A stretch of DNA of 64,000 bases. Origin: a virus. Position 1 is the stretch's first letter; each line of letters begins with the position of its first letter. The notes beneath the pieces were generated by a model, which ran no database searches, was not told the origin of the DNA, and was given only the letters and a program-made list of their open reading frames with translations. Of the stretch, positions 43,775 to 52,475 are shown in pieces. The position numbers and the translations under genes were made by a program. Location of the stretch: the IMG/VR virus record IMGVR_UViG_3300022752_000036, positions 31,646 through 95,645 of that record. One strand, 5' to 3'.

Positions 43775-43777
43775 TTT

Positions 43778-46700
43778 TTAGGCCTGCGCTTCTGTCCATG
43801 ATAGCGTTGCTGAAATATTAGCCGCCGATGAACCTAGATTTGTTGCAACAATTGTTAGAATATCTGGAGCATTTGGGAATCCTGGACAAGCAGTGCTTCC
43901 ATCTCCATTTAGAATTGAGTTTCCAAGATCTCTAACTTTTGTAAGGTCTACACGAGTTACTGAGTAGTTTGTACCACCAGCGTTATCTGTGTAGAATGCG
44001 AACACACGGTCTCCTCCAGATACGGTATTTGTAGGAGATAGAACTGGAGATCCTGGTACACCTGTTCCATCGTGATAAATAATTTGTGCAAGTGAACCTG
44101 AACCCACACGGCTACCTGCCCATGCTGAAGGAATACTTACACCGTTTAGCGACTGTGCATTAAGAATTCCTTCAATAAGGAACTGACCCTGTGAAAGAAT
44201 GTTAATATTAAACAGTTTTAGCTGCATCGTATTCATAAGTTCACGAAGACCAAAGTTACGTCCAGTACCATTATCTACAGATGGCGCTACTCTAAGTGAA
44301 ATTAGAGGACGTGCCTGCTGTGTAGCTCCGAATGTCTGAACAACACCTCCGTTTGGAGTTACGCTTGAAGATGCTTCATCTGCTTGAGCTAAGGCGTAAG
44401 AAATTGTATTTGATGTAACGTTTGCTATTAAAAATGTTCCATTGAAATAACTTGAAGTTGTTGCTGTTGCACCAGCTCCTACTGCTGTAAATGGAATATT
44501 TGTTGATGTTCTAGAGAACTGTATTGTTGTAGAAGTTGTTCCAGTAATGGTCCATGTACCATTAAATACTGAGTCTACTCCAGTAATTACAACTGTTTGT
44601 CCAGTTCTATGTTTATGTGCTTGAGATGTAGTAATGCTTGCAATATTTGAAGTTAATTGCTTATATGTAATTACTGATATATCATCTACACCAGAAATTG
44701 TTGCATTATAACCTGCAAGTAATGAGTGTGGTGCTGATGTTGTAAGTGTTGCTACACCTGAACTTCTAACTCTTGATACGATTGTTGCTGAAACCGATCC
44801 AGAACCACCGACCTGTAGATATCTCTGCATACCTGCTGTAAAGATGAAGGAAGCATCATCATCGAAGCCTCCGTCCATGATAACAGAAGATCCCCAGTGA
44901 GCCATAACTGGAGCACACTCTTGTGAGATTACCTGTACAGAAACCTGTGCTGAGCCTGAGCCTCCTGGAATTGTTGCATCTGGTCTGAATGTTGCTGCTG
45001 TATATGTACCATTTAAGCTAATTCCTTGACCGCCGTAGTATGTTACATAAGGTTGTCTACGTATCAAGTTAATAGCGTATCCTTTTGCAACATTGCTATA
45101 TGCGCCAATTGAAGTGTATCTTGCAATTTCACAATAATTTTCATCTGAAATTCTTAGATATCCATCTGAAGGCCAGTAGTCGACATTTTCAACATACATA
45201 ACGGTATCTTGTGGAAGTAGATTTGATCCTCTTACTGCAGTTCCGCCTGCTACTAACTTAGAAAACTTTGTTGGCTCATTAATTGCTTCATAACGTGCTG
45301 GCAAGTTACCTGATCTTTGGTAAGCTTGTACATTTACGTTATTGTGAGAAATTTCATGACACCAAGTAATCTTTCCACCTTGACCTCTAAATCCGTAGCG
45401 GATTGTTCCAGCTCCGTACCATGAGTAATCAATATATGTCATCTGCATCTTTGATGGATCAAAGATATGTCCTGAAGGCCCTGTTCCATCAAATTTGTCT
45501 AGAATCCAGTCCTTCTGCGGTATCTTAACAATTTGAGTTTTGCGATACTTAACGCTTGACTGTGTAGCTCCACGGTATGCGGGTGCAATTGTCATAGAAG
45601 TATCTGATGCAATTTGAATAACTCTATATGATTGTCCACGGATTACAATTTTATCTCCAGATACAAGCTGTTTTCTAAAAATTGTTCCAGATCCAGTTAC
45701 TGTGCTGTTATATTTTGTAACAGAAATGTTTCCTCTTAATTCTTGTGTTGACCATTGACGACAAGCATATATTCCCTGTCCATCATATTCAAAGAAAAAT
45801 CCGTCCTGCTCTGAATATAGTCCTGCTCTTGTGGAAGCGCCTTTCCACTTATATGCAGTTACATATGTATTAACTCCACCTGGAATTTGATCAATTGCAG
45901 AAATTGGCGAAGCAAAATTTACATTATATTTAAATGTAGTTGCATCAATAACAGATGTAACTAGATGGATACCATTGAATGGATTATATTCTCCAGATAC
46001 TTCAACCCCTTCAACTTTTACATATGCGCCTGGCTGCAAATTATGTGAAGAAAGAGTTGTTACTGTAATATCATTTGATCCAATAGTAATTCCATTAGAA
46101 GCAATATACTCAACTTCAAATGTTGGAGTAAATTTTGTTCCTGTTGAGAACTGAATTGATTTACCTGACTGATAGCGGAAGAATCTACGTGACTGACGTA
46201 TTGTTTGAGTTCCGCATACGTTATTACCAGTAGACATAATAACTCCGCCGTCCATTGGTCGGTGGTTAACATATCCTTCTGGTTTTGCATAGAATCCTTG
46301 ATCTGTTGTATTGATTGGATTCAAAATTTGAGAAGCTGCCATAAATGACATTGAGTTTGGTGTTGCTACCGTATCAATGAAAAAGCTTCCAAAGAAATTG
46401 CTTCCTTCTTTTTGTGTAATAAGAATTGGGGTTCCTGGCAAAAGTCCGTGTGGCTTTGATGATACAACTGTAATTCTTGATGGCGTTGCCTGATCAGATA
46501 CTGCAGAGAATGAACCTAACTGTCCTACAATTCCACCCATAATATGAGCATTATCAAAAATTCCTCCACCATAAATAGATGTTAGAGTACCATCTTGCAC
46601 ATCTCCATTTACAATACCTTTTGCTGTATATGTAAATGTATTTGCTCCTGTTGGAAAAACTAAAAATGTTCCATCAGCATTGTCGTTAGTTGTTTCTTGT

Positions 46701-47263
46701 ACAGAAATAACATCTCCTGAGCTCAAACCATGTGGGCTATTACATGTTACTGTAACTGTTGAAAGCGGAGATTGTCCTCCACCTATAATAAACTGAACAT
46801 CAAGAGCATTTCCTCCAGAGGCTCTGCCAAAGAAGCCTGGATAGTTTTGAATCATTGTGAGTGTTTCCCACTTTGAGTTCTGAATACCATATTCAAAGTC
46901 TGTATCAATAAGAGACTTAGGAGAAGCAACTCTTAGCTTTCCGACGGCGTCCACCATATAGTCTGCTGGCTCAAATCTTTCATTATTTTCGTCATAAACA
47001 ATCTGCCATGAATCTGTTGTCAACATGTTTGCAGTATTATATTTTAGAGTTAACTTAGTTGCACCATGTGCTGGATCTGTTGTAGTATCTACAGAGTAAT
47101 TATATAGTCCTAGGGAAGGATCGGCAAAATTGTAAACAACCTTGTTGGCTGTAGTATTAGTAATTAGGAGAAGTTTTTCTCTACGAATAATTTGAGGGAT
47201 CGTTAATTCGCCAGTTCCTGGTACAAATTTCAATCCTGTAAGGTTTACAATTTTTCTTGCCAT
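43778..47263 (-). CDS. large virion structural protein, 1161 aa
   Basis: Begins MARKIVNLTGLKFVPGTGEL and continues with several long beta domains. A ~45-residue module of form 'H.L..G..V.I.....FNG.F.V......F.Y' recurs at least five times (for example SSPHGL-type near 180, 270, 400, 840 and 880). A central part has FFFEYDGQGIYACRQWSTQE and RYGFRGQGGKITWCHEI, a pattern I associate with structural proteins of cyanophage-like and other aquatic phages. Probably a tail-side appendage or base of the fibre network. No enzyme motif seen. AGGAG precedes ATG. Confidence 0.7.
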   Translation of the reverse strand: MARKIVNLTGLKFVPGTGELTIPQIIRREKLLLITNTTANKVVYNFADPSLGLYNYSVDTTTDPAHGATKLTLKYNTANMLTTDSWQIVYDENNERFEPADYMVDAVGKLRVASPKSLIDTDFEYGIQNSKWETLTMIQNYPGFFGRASGGNALDVQFIIGGGQSPLSTVTVTCNSPHGLSSGDVISVQETTNDNADGTFLVFPTGANTFTYTAKGIVNGDVQDGTLTSIYGGGIFDNAHIMGGIVGQLGSFSAVSDQATPSRITVVSSKPHGLLPGTPILITQKEGSNFFGSFFIDTVATPNSMSFMAASQILNPINTTDQGFYAKPEGYVNHRPMDGGVIMSTGNNVCGTQTIRQSRRFFRYQSGKSIQFSTGTKFTPTFEVEYIASNGITIGSNDITVTTLSSHNLQPGAYVKVEGVEVSGEYNPFNGIHLVTSVIDATTFKYNVNFASPISAIDQIPGGVNTYVTAYKWKGASTRAGLYSEQDGFFFEYDGQGIYACRQWSTQELRGNISVTKYNSTVTGSGTIFRKQLVSGDKIVIRGQSYRVIQIASDTSMTIAPAYRGATQSSVKYRKTQIVKIPQKDWILDKFDGTGPSGHIFDPSKMQMTYIDYSWYGAGTIRYGFRGQGGKITWCHEISHNNVNVQAYQRSGNLPARYEAINEPTKFSKLVAGGTAVRGSNLLPQDTVMYVENVDYWPSDGYLRISDENYCEIARYTSIGAYSNVAKGYAINLIRRQPYVTYYGGQGISLNGTYTAATFRPDATIPGGSGSAQVSVQVISQECAPVMAHWGSSVIMDGGFDDDASFIFTAGMQRYLQVGGSGSVSATIVSRVRSSGVATLTTSAPHSLLAGYNATISGVDDISVITYKQLTSNIASITTSQAHKHRTGQTVVITGVDSVFNGTWTITGTTSTTIQFSRTSTNIPFTAVGAGATATTSSYFNGTFLIANVTSNTISYALAQADEASSSVTPNGGVVQTFGATQQARPLISLRVAPSVDNGTGRNFGLRELMNTMQLKLFNINILSQGQFLIEGILNAQSLNGVSIPSAWAGSRVGSGSLAQIIYHDGTGVPGSPVLSPTNTVSGGDRVFAFYTDNAGGTNYSVTRVDLTKVRDLGNSILNGDGSTACPGFPNAPDILTIVATNLGSSAANISATLSWTEAQA

Positions 47264-47275
47264 ATTTGTTTTCTC

Positions 47276-47896
47276 CTAAAATATCATGCTTGTTGCTAAA
47301 AGCGTAGCATTGTTTTGTGTCATGTTTGTTAAGAATTGATACTTTGGATAATAAACTCCAAGGTTTAAAACTTGGTCTGCTTTCCAAGAGTTTAATTCAT
47401 TAATTACATTTTGAACTGCTGTTTCACCAGCTGGTCCTGTAGCACCAGTTGGTCCCGTGACTCCTTGTGCTCCGTTATTTCCTGCTGGACCTTTTAAGTT
47501 TCCTTGAAGGACCCATGTACTGTTGTTAGAATTATACTGAAATAAATCTCCAGTTGTTGTATTTAAATATGTATCTAGTCCAGCTTTATTTGCTGGATTA
47601 TTTGAAGTAGGATTATTAATTCCTACAAACGTGTAAGTTCCTCTTGCTCCCGCCACACCTTGTGCTCCAGGTGCACCAGCAGGACCAGTAGGTCCTTGAG
47701 GAATTTGAAAATTAAATATTGCAGCACTAGATGTTCCGCCATTTGTAATTTGTGCTGGTGTTCCTGCTGCAACAGTTGTTACTGTTCCAACAGAAATAGT
47801 TGCTGCTGGTCCCGTTGGTCCAGTAGCACCTTGGGGTCCTGGTCTTGATCCTGCGACTGTTACCCAAGAGGATCCGTTCCATCTTTTTAGTGACAT
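47276..47896 (-). CDS. short collagen-like fibre protein, 206 aa
   Basis: Gly-X-Y runs ([40 protein letters not shown]) alternate with the same beta modules as in the larger collagen-like fibres (ISVGTVTTVAAGTPAQITNG ... FNFQIPQ and FVGINNPTSN ... NSTWVLQGNL). The C-terminal ~45 residues are helical and end in SMIF. The N-terminus SLKRWNGSSWVTVAGSRPG is a short anchor. Likely a trimeric linker between larger fibre parts. Confidence 0.75.
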   Translation of the reverse strand: MSLKRWNGSSWVTVAGSRPGPQGATGPTGPAATISVGTVTTVAAGTPAQITNGGTSSAAIFNFQIPQGPTGPAGAPGAQGVAGARGTYTFVGINNPTSNNPANKAGLDTYLNTTTGDLFQYNSNNSTWVLQGNLKGPAGNNGAQGVTGPTGATGPAGETAVQNVINELNSWKADQVLNLGVYYPKYQFLTNMTQNNATLLATSMIF

Positions 47897-47934
47897 ATTT
47901 TCATACCCCTCCTACCTAAAGTATACCAGAATGA

Positions 47935-50814
47935 TTATTCAAATCCCATCCAGGCGAGTGCTTTTAGGTCTTCAAATACTGTCGAATTTGAAGTTATTAT
48001 TGAGTTTATATTATTTGCTGTTACAATGGCAAGCCATTGTCCTTGACTTCTAACATACGCTAAACCAGTGGAGGCGTCGGCAGCGACAAATCCATTAGGA
48101 GCGTTTGCTGGAAAATCTGCTTGTGTTGCATAGTTAGTAAAAGTTAAATCCTTATAATAAGAAGGAGTTTCATTATCATTAAGGTCTACCCATAATTGAA
48201 CATTGTTTGGGTTTGGAGCTTCTGTTCCAAATTCTAAAATTGCTCCATCATAATCATCAGTATCAATCCATAATTCTCCTGCATACGATGGGGTCGCTGG
48301 CTCATTTGCGCTATAAATTAATTCTTGAATTGGCTCAACATTATCAACCCAAAATTCATATTGCTGTGGATCTGGAGCTACTCCTCCAGTATAGAATTGA
48401 TTAAATGGAGTATCAATATCATCAACGTCAATCCATAAATCTCCATTTGCTGTTGCGCCAACTGGTGGAGCTACTAATCCAACAAAGAATGTGCTTGGAG
48501 GAGCAGTAACATCTGTAGGAATTAATGTAAGGCCTCCACCACCGCCGCCAGAACCTTGAATGTCTTGCCATAACAAACCATCCCAAACCTTAAGCTTATC
48601 TAATGGTTTGTTATAATAAATTTGTCCATGTACTGGACTTGCTGGTGGTCCATCTAGTCCAATAATTACACCATTTGTATAAGTATTTTTAGATGTCCAA
48701 GTATTTGTTGTTGAAAGAGAAAGATCTGTTGCTACATATTCCCAAGTAGATGACAATGCATTCCATACCTTTAGCGATCTTGTATTTCCGCTTCTATATT
48801 CATCTGTATCAAACCAAAAAGCTCCGTCTGCTGGGTTTGTTGGAGCAGAAGCAGACATTATTGCTTTTGAAGGAGGAATAATTGTTTCTAAAATTAATCG
48901 ATTATTTGTATCGTCATATGTTGCTACTATATTTGGATTTTGGCCATGTGTAAAAAGCGGTGCTATATAATCTTGAGCTTGTTCTTGTGTAAGCTGAGCA
49001 GTAACAGCAAGATTAATTCTATTATTTACATCGTCATATGTTGCTGTAACATTTGAATGATTTGAGTGTGTGAACAAAGACGATACTGAGTCTTGTGCTG
49101 CTTCTGTAAATCCAGGCAGGTTGGCAGTTGTAATGTCAAAGTTTAATTTTCCTGTAGCATCATCATATGTAGCACTAAATCCTGTAGGTTCTGTATTTCC
49201 AGATACCATGCCGCCTGCAACATCTTGAATTTTTTCGTCTGCATTAGTTAATGCTAGATAGGTGCTTGCCGCATCAACTATACTTAGCTTTGTAGCAAGT
49301 GCATTTGTAATAGTTGTTACAAAATTAGAATCGTCCCCGATAGCTGCAGCTATTTCATTTAATGTATCAAGAAGTGCTGGTGCTCCATCTACAAGGTTAG
49401 ATATCGCTGTGTTTACATAAGATTGAGTAGCAATAGAATTTGTGTCTACTCCTATTGTTATTGTTTGTGAAAAATTATAAAGTGTCCATGAAGCATTGGG
49501 AGCTCCGCCTGGCTCTGGTGGATATCCTGGATTTGATGGATTTCCAGTTCTAATAAAATAAGATCCTACTATTCCGTATGGGCTTCCCTCTGGAATACTT
49601 ACAACATCATTTAATGCATAACTGTATCCGTTGTTGTAGTCTCCAAGATAGTTAGGTGGAGTTGATGATGATGTTTTTGTTATTCCAGTTCCTGCAGTTA
49701 ATGCAGTAGCAATTGCAGATATTGTTTCTGCTTGATCATAAGTTGCTGTTAAGCTAAGTTTTGCTGCTGTATCGTCATATGCAACTGTAATATTATAATG
49801 TGTGCCATCTGTAATTAATTTAGCAGCCTTATCTTGAATTCTTTCATCAATGTCTAATTGCGACTGTGGCACAAATCCATTTTCATCAAGTTCTGCTACG
49901 CCATCTACCGCTCCCATTAAATTAAGTGGTATATATGTTGCTGCAGATGTATTGCTTAATCCAGATACTGCTGTATCGACGTATATTTTTGATGCCATTG
50001 TGTCTGTATTTGTCCACAGACCAGTTGTGGCGTTATATATTAAAACTTCTCCTGTTGCTGGAGCTGTTATTTTTACATTATGTAGCTCTTGTAGCTCAAA
50101 TCCATTTTGGATCTTAACAAATATTTCACCATTTTGTGGATGAGCTCTAGTTACAATTCCAATAAATACAAGATGATTTGGAGCCGATGGTTTATTAGTA
50201 AGTCCATATATAAGAGTTCCATTTGGACCTAGCCATACTGGGTCTCCCGCCGTTGCAGAAGAAGTATTTAAACCTGGCAACAATCCTTCTGAAACAACAA
50301 ATCCAGAGTCGTTTATAGCAAGACTCTGTCCCATTAATCCTAAAGTTTTAGAAGATGTAGACTCTGCAGAATACGAAGCTGCAGTAACTATCATATTTGT
50401 TCCAGTTGCTCCTGAAACGTATACTGGCTGTCCTATGCTTAATGCTTGTCCAGCTTTTACTATATGCTTAACCTGTGCTGCATATCCTGCTGCTGGTACT
50501 TGAGAAACATTTAAAACAATTCTATCTGCTACCTGGTTCCAGGTTGCAGTTATGTTTTGATGGTCAGTATGGTTAAGTAGGCTAGCTGCAAGATCTTTAA
50601 TTTCTTCTGGATCTTGAAAATTTAATTCTAGCTGTGTTACTTTATAGTCAAGCGAATTTGGGTCAGTTGAATTATTAACACCGACCTTTTGTTCAAGGGC
50701 TTCAATTGCGTCATTTGCATTAGCATGCTGGGCGGCATGCGAAACTTCCTTGACAGAATCCGTACTTTGAGGATTTACAAGTTCGTCTAAGCTAGTTGGA
50801 AATGACGTTGCCAT
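47935..50814 (-). CDS. large tail fibre, 959 aa
   Basis: N-terminus SHAAQHANANDAIEALEQKV is a hallmark of tail-fibre attachment regions. It is followed by repeated modules of type 'hNITATYDD..NRLxL' (at least five) and by 'IPLNLMGAVDGVAELDENGF'/'LLDTLNEIAAAIGDDSNF', which recur almost unchanged in the fibre at 53822-55255. The C-terminal third carries Asp-rich repeats (WIDVDDIDTPFNQF, WIDTDDYDGAIL, WVDLNDNETP), possible calcium sites. AGGAGG precedes the next gene rather than this one; here a TATAAT lies 7 bases before ATG. Probably the main long fibre. Confidence 0.78.
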   Translation of the reverse strand: MATSFPTSLDELVNPQSTDSVKEVSHAAQHANANDAIEALEQKVGVNNSTDPNSLDYKVTQLELNFQDPEEIKDLAASLLNHTDHQNITATWNQVADRIVLNVSQVPAAGYAAQVKHIVKAGQALSIGQPVYVSGATGTNMIVTAASYSAESTSSKTLGLMGQSLAINDSGFVVSEGLLPGLNTSSATAGDPVWLGPNGTLIYGLTNKPSAPNHLVFIGIVTRAHPQNGEIFVKIQNGFELQELHNVKITAPATGEVLIYNATTGLWTNTDTMASKIYVDTAVSGLSNTSAATYIPLNLMGAVDGVAELDENGFVPQSQLDIDERIQDKAAKLITDGTHYNITVAYDDTAAKLSLTATYDQAETISAIATALTAGTGITKTSSSTPPNYLGDYNNGYSYALNDVVSIPEGSPYGIVGSYFIRTGNPSNPGYPPEPGGAPNASWTLYNFSQTITIGVDTNSIATQSYVNTAISNLVDGAPALLDTLNEIAAAIGDDSNFVTTITNALATKLSIVDAASTYLALTNADEKIQDVAGGMVSGNTEPTGFSATYDDATGKLNFDITTANLPGFTEAAQDSVSSLFTHSNHSNVTATYDDVNNRINLAVTAQLTQEQAQDYIAPLFTHGQNPNIVATYDDTNNRLILETIIPPSKAIMSASAPTNPADGAFWFDTDEYRSGNTRSLKVWNALSSTWEYVATDLSLSTTNTWTSKNTYTNGVIIGLDGPPASPVHGQIYYNKPLDKLKVWDGLLWQDIQGSGGGGGGLTLIPTDVTAPPSTFFVGLVAPPVGATANGDLWIDVDDIDTPFNQFYTGGVAPDPQQYEFWVDNVEPIQELIYSANEPATPSYAGELWIDTDDYDGAILEFGTEAPNPNNVQLWVDLNDNETPSYYKDLTFTNYATQADFPANAPNGFVAADASTGLAYVRSQGQWLAIVTANNINSIITSNSTVFEDLKALAWMGFE

Positions 50815-50821
50815 ACTTGCT

Positions 50822-50827
50822 ATTATA
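50822..50827 (-). promoter_or_regulatory. -10 box TATAAT 7 bases before large fibre ATG
   Basis: Minus strand GGGGGTATAATAGCAAGTATG. No clear -35 at 16-18 bases. The distance to the ATG matches a leaderless transcript; the G-run is too far to act as Shine-Dalgarno. Confidence 0.35.
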
Positions 50828-50835
50828 CCCCCAGA

Positions 50836-51576
50836 TTAGTTATATTTCTTTCTGTTCCAGTATTTCCTTTTATAGTAACCTATAGAGCCTTTTTCATGAG
50901 ATTTACTGTCAATCTTGTTTCTAGACATTAAAATCTTACTAACTTGCATTTCCCAGTCTTGTCTCTTAAAAGGAAGCAGTTGTGCAATAGGGGTATTTTT
51001 TTTAATAACCCCTTCAAAATCTTCTCTTAGAAAAAATGGAATATTTCCACTTGGCACCCACCCATCACTATCTATTATTCCAGACAATGTTGTAAATGGT
51101 AGATCGTGTCTATTGAATGGATGCGTTACTAAAACAGAGTATCCTCTTGGGACCTTCCAGCCCCATTTTCCAGACCATACAAAATGATTTTGCATATGTC
51201 CTGCTGGTCTTGGAATTGTTGAGCCTGTAGATGACTTTCTTTCATTAATAAGTCTGCTGACTATTTGATTTTCTTCAACCTTATGATTGTGAGAATGTCT
51301 TTTTTTGTACGGCTCAAAAGATCCGTCCTCTTTAAGAACGCCATCTTCTATATATAAAACTCCATCTTCTTTATATATTCTAACATCATCAATTGTTGTC
51401 AAAACATATCCAGATAACATTACGTCTAAAAATGGTACGCAAGTTTTTAATGCTGCGGAACCATGTTCATCATATGTTTCTCCATCTTTATACCACTGAG
51501 GTATATGATTTTTTACTGGAGACGGAACAATTATATTTTCCAACCCTATAGATGGAACAAATTTAATTTTTTTCAT
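50836..51576 (-). CDS. DUF6065-like protein, paralogue 1
   Basis: 246 residues with an N-terminal IIVPSPVKNHIPQWYKD, LKTCVPFLDVMLSGYVL, then HFVWSGKWGWKVPRGYSVLVTHPFNRHDLPFTTLSGIID split over residues ~130-175, and FEGVIKKNTPIAQLLPF, ending in a Lys/Arg-rich tail (YYKRKYWNRKKYN). It is clearly paralogous to 61823-62533, with HPFNRHDLPF against HPLNRDDLPF and identical tail pattern. This family occurs in aquatic phages and some bacteria; the compact cupin-like strands and conserved His/Asn/Asp suggest a possible Fe(II)/2-oxoglutarate or other metal-bound enzyme, but that is speculation. Confidence 0.65.
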   Translation of the reverse strand: MKKIKFVPSIGLENIIVPSPVKNHIPQWYKDGETYDEHGSAALKTCVPFLDVMLSGYVLTTIDDVRIYKEDGVLYIEDGVLKEDGSFEPYKKRHSHNHKVEENQIVSRLINERKSSTGSTIPRPAGHMQNHFVWSGKWGWKVPRGYSVLVTHPFNRHDLPFTTLSGIIDSDGWVPSGNIPFFLREDFEGVIKKNTPIAQLLPFKRQDWEMQVSKILMSRNKIDSKSHEKGSIGYYKRKYWNRKKYN

Positions 51577-51584
51577 TTACAATC

Positions 51585-51863
51585 TTAAACTGGTGGAGTA
51601 AATGTAGTTCCATCATAAGACCAGTCTTGGCTGATTCTTACTTGAGATGTGGATCCGTCTTCATGCTGAATATCTGGGAATGTTATTCCAGTAATATCTA
51701 CAATTGTTGGATTGCTCAAAATAATAGCCCACATTCTCTCGTCAGTAGATAGCGTTTGAACAACTTTTCCATCAATCACATAAGCTAACTTTTTAATATT
51801 TTCAGCTGGCTCTGCTGGTGGAAGCTGTTGTGTTGCTAACCATGCCTCGTATGCTGTTGTCAT
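51585..51863 (-). CDS. small fibre-operon protein, 92 aa
   Basis: The start at 51863 is fixed by AGAGGAGG immediately upstream; a longer frame from 51911 lies inside the previous gene. The protein is short, with a Pro-rich opening (LATQQLPPAEPAE), a beta core (KLAYVIDGKVVQTL) and WSYDGTTFTPPV at the end, a pattern of many tail-fibre accessory proteins ('Wk YDG ..F'). Function unknown; neighbours are fibre and zinc-ribbon genes. Confidence 0.6.
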   Translation of the reverse strand: MTTAYEAWLATQQLPPAEPAENIKKLAYVIDGKVVQTLSTDERMWAIILSNPTIVDITGITFPDIQHEDGSTSQVRISQDWSYDGTTFTPPV

Positions 51864-52102
51864 ATTATTTCCTCCTCTATTTTTTGTTGATTCCATTTTC
51901 CAATGGGACATGATGCATTAGGAAGCTTTACTTTAGCTGTCATTATGCAACCACATTTTTTACATTGGGTTGTAGGCTTTATGAAAAATTCACAAGCCCT
52001 ACAAATTTCCATTCTTTCATTTGCAGTTAGGTTATCAACACGACCTATTTTTTTATTATATAGGTCCCATGGTCTGGCTGGCCTTTCAAAAGGATCAGTC
52101 AT
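51860..52102 (-). CDS. zinc-ribbon protein, 80 aa
   Basis: Carries an eight-site Cys pattern: CRACEFF, CKKCGCIMTAKVKL and SCPIGKW (residues ~34-69), consistent with a small zinc-binding protein of the DUF6171-like type common in marine and freshwater phages near fibre genes. The N-terminus (ERPARPWDLYNKKIGR) is basic. It overlaps the genes on both sides. In such phages this family accompanies structural genes, but its role is not established. Confidence 0.7.
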   Translation of the reverse strand: MTDPFERPARPWDLYNKKIGRVDNLTANERMEICRACEFFIKPTTQCKKCGCIMTAKVKLPNASCPIGKWNQQKIEEEII

Positions 52103-52475
52103 TTGTAACCTCTAAATCTGTAAACTGAAAGAAATCTTTTTCTTGTTCGTTGTATATCCAAGGGTGTTTTTCGTTTAAATTCATTTTATCTTTTTGCTCA
52201 TGATTAATTTCAATAAATATTGGTCTCATTTTTAATAAGTTTCCAAATTTAGGATTAGTTGTCATTATGTCTTCAACAATTAATGAGTCTGGATCTAAAA
52301 TGGCTACGTGCATTCCTAGTTTAGATTGATCTGGAACAAAGGCATGATCTTTTGGAGCCTTATATCCAATCTTTATTTTATGTCTTATAAAGTTATGTAT
52401 CTTATCTTTTGTATAGATATTAATATCTTTAATAGAGTTTTTTATATTTTGAATAAAGCTTATTTTATTATTCAT
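52095..52475 (-). CDS. hypothetical protein, 126 aa
   Basis: Unrecognised. The N-terminus is basic and helical (FIQNIKNSIKDINIYTKDKI); the rest is mixed, with a segment HVAILDPDSLIVEDIM and an acidic end (WIYNEQEKDFFQFTDLEV). It starts 10 bases after the Cys-rich adhesin stop. It may be an assembly partner of the Cys-rich protein or part of a separate pathway with the zinc-ribbon gene, from position alone. Confidence 0.5.
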   Translation of the reverse strand: MNNKISFIQNIKNSIKDINIYTKDKIHNFIRHKIKIGYKAPKDHAFVPDQSKLGMHVAILDPDSLIVEDIMTTNPKFGNLLKMRPIFIEINHEQKDKMNLNEKHPWIYNEQEKDFFQFTDLEVTND

